Source: Isoetes engelmannii (lineage: Eukaryota; Streptophyta; Lycopodiopsida; Isoetales; Isoetaceae). From it: a DNA stretch of 21,136 nucleotides. The position numbers and the translations under genes were made by a program. Location of the stretch: NCBI GenBank assembly GCA_011763485.2, contig JAANSK020272602.1, positions 1-21,136 of the forward strand, read 5' to 3'. The notes below the pieces were generated by a model. It was not told where the DNA came from. It worked only from the letters and a program-made list of their open reading frames with translations, and made no database searches. How positions within the stretch are numbered: the stretch's first letter is position 1; each line of letters opens with the position of its first letter. Shown here in pieces: positions 19,999 through 21,136 of the stretch.

Positions 19999-21136
19999 AT
20001 GGCTGCCGGGGAAGACGCAAGACAAGATTATATCTGGAGTCGCCGTGGATGCGTCTTCGGATGCAAGGCCTCCAGCCCCTGAAGGGGGGCGTGCTGCTTG
20101 GGGAGGAAGAGACACGATTGCACGTGTCACGCGCCCTGGTTTTTCTGATTGGATTAAGCGGAGAGCTCCGGAGCATCGGACAGCTCGAGTTGAGGAGGCT
20201 CTGAGATTTGTGGCTGAACGCCATTCTGAAGACCTGAAGGACTTGCTCCCAGACAACCCGTGGATTGACATTAACCATGAATATCATGTCCAGACTATTG
20301 AGAAGCTGGTTTCCTTTGCGGTGTTGGGGTTCTTTACTGGGTACATTCTGGATACTAGAAGGTTCAGTGCGTGGCTTGCTGGCCACTTGAAGCGGCTTGG
20401 TCTGCCCAGGTTCCAGTCGTTGAAGTTTCTGCCCAATAACTTTTTCATCATTATGTTTGAAGCGGAGTCCTCGGTGCGCCAGTTGGTGAGCCGTGGGGTG
20501 GATGCTCTGGGAGGCGCGTATGTGCTTTATCAGTATTACACTCCTGGGATGTCCACCAGCTCTTTGACCGCGGTCAAGATCCCGTGTTGGTTTCAGATTG
20601 AGAATTTGCCTCCGGACATGATGGTGCTTGAATTTCTTGTTTCCATGGCTAATGGTTTGGGGGTCCATTTGGCCCACTCTATTGTGCAGGTGCCTAAGAT
20701 CTGTGTGGCTCTATCGGCGTTGCAACCTCTGCCTACCTCCCTTCATGTGCGGAGTGGCCCTTGGCACTTCTTGTTTCGGTTGAAGCTGTTGAATGGCGCT
20801 GAGATTCAGCGGATGTTCCCTTCCATAGAGCTGCCGGGCGATCCTGAGGAGGCACTAGGGGTGCCTGGGGGGCCCAGGACGGCCCAGGGGCACAGGTTGA
20901 GCAGGGCGGGGATGTGTTGGGGGGTGGTGAGGCGGAGTGTGAAGAGGCTTTGGGATCTCCCCCTTCTGAGGAGAATGGTGCACACTGTGATGGTTTGAGT
21001 GGCGGTTGTGGTGGCCTTGCCAGGGGGCGAGGTGGTTCTGTGGTGGGCCGAGGTGGTTCCAGGGGCCGTGGAGGTTTTGCTAGGGGTCGTGGCCGTGGTG
21101 GTCATGCTATGGATTGGGGTGGTGGTGGCAGGGCAG
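19999..21136 (+). pseudogene. Frameshifted DUF4283-like retroelement ORF with RGG tail, cut by window end
   Basis: A GC-rich block unlike its AT-rich flanks. An ATG at 19999 in good context starts MAAGEDARQD; that frame stops at 20080-20082. Another frame, open to 20998, carries the main body (EALRFVAERHSEDLKDLLPD, then IPCWFQIENLPPDMMVLEFL). The spacing of a fold followed by a W-F/V-x-I-x-NLPP block resembles DUF4283 domains of plant retroelement proteins. From the G6 run at 20867-20872 the protein-like sequence returns to the ATG frame: an acidic linker (AECEEALGSPPSEENGAH), then an RGG-rich tail (ARGRGG, SRGRGGFARGRGRGG) that is still open at the window end. Two compensating frameshifts indicate a dead copy or sequence errors. 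The family call is tentative. Confidence 0.5.

Noticed and set aside
19916-20677. A 253-codon open frame on the minus strand
   Set aside because: It is antisense to the GC-rich retroelement-like ORF, where stops are rare on both strands. Its translation is basic and low in structure, with no family resemblance.

Overview
The window is plant nuclear DNA. It carries a gene with 38 coding exons, GT-AG introns plus one GC-AG intron, long AT-rich intergenic stretches and decayed retroelement fragments. An angiosperm is certain from the gene family. A monocot, probably a grass, is my inference from the style of the protein and the retroelements; I cannot name the species.

The single intact gene lies at 4544-15102 on the + strand. 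I reassembled it by hand: 38 coding exons join in frame into 7,536 nt, or 2,511 residues plus stop. It is a kinesin-12 of the PHRAGMOPLAST ORIENTING KINESIN type (POK, KIN12C/D). It has a 290-residue N-terminal extension rich in Thr-Pro sites, a complete kinesin motor (about residues 288-650), the kinesin-12 hallmark after the neck ([20 protein letters not shown], residues 792-811), about 1,400 residues of coiled coil, and the conserved POK C-terminal region. Such proteins act in cytokinesis at the phragmoplast and at the cortical division site. The region upstream holds two AACGG (MSA-like) cores and a pyrimidine patch, which fits mitotic expression, and two short overlapping upstream ORFs.

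The most notable structure in the gene is a run of three related 68-71-residue coiled-coil modules. One is the end of exon 22, and exons 23 and 24 are one each. All are bounded by phase-0 introns, and the flanking intron sequence is shared too, so this is a recent tandem exon-intron duplication. A separate 67-residue tandem repeat sits inside exon 25.

Left of the gene (1-4300) is non-coding DNA with a Ty1/copia-type gag relic at 2039-2512. Right of it (15103-21136) are a tandemly duplicated, frameshifted exon-like fragment (15664-16077), a C-rich block bracketed by a 14-bp direct repeat (17543-17935), a weak minus-strand exon-like relic (18507-18910), small repeats, and, at the right edge, a GC-rich frameshifted ORF resembling DUF4283-type retroelement proteins and ending in an RGG-rich tail cut by the window. 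I saw no tRNA, rRNA, CRISPR or bacterial features. No wholly new system is evident; the unusual points are the exon duplication, the GC-AG intron and the relics.
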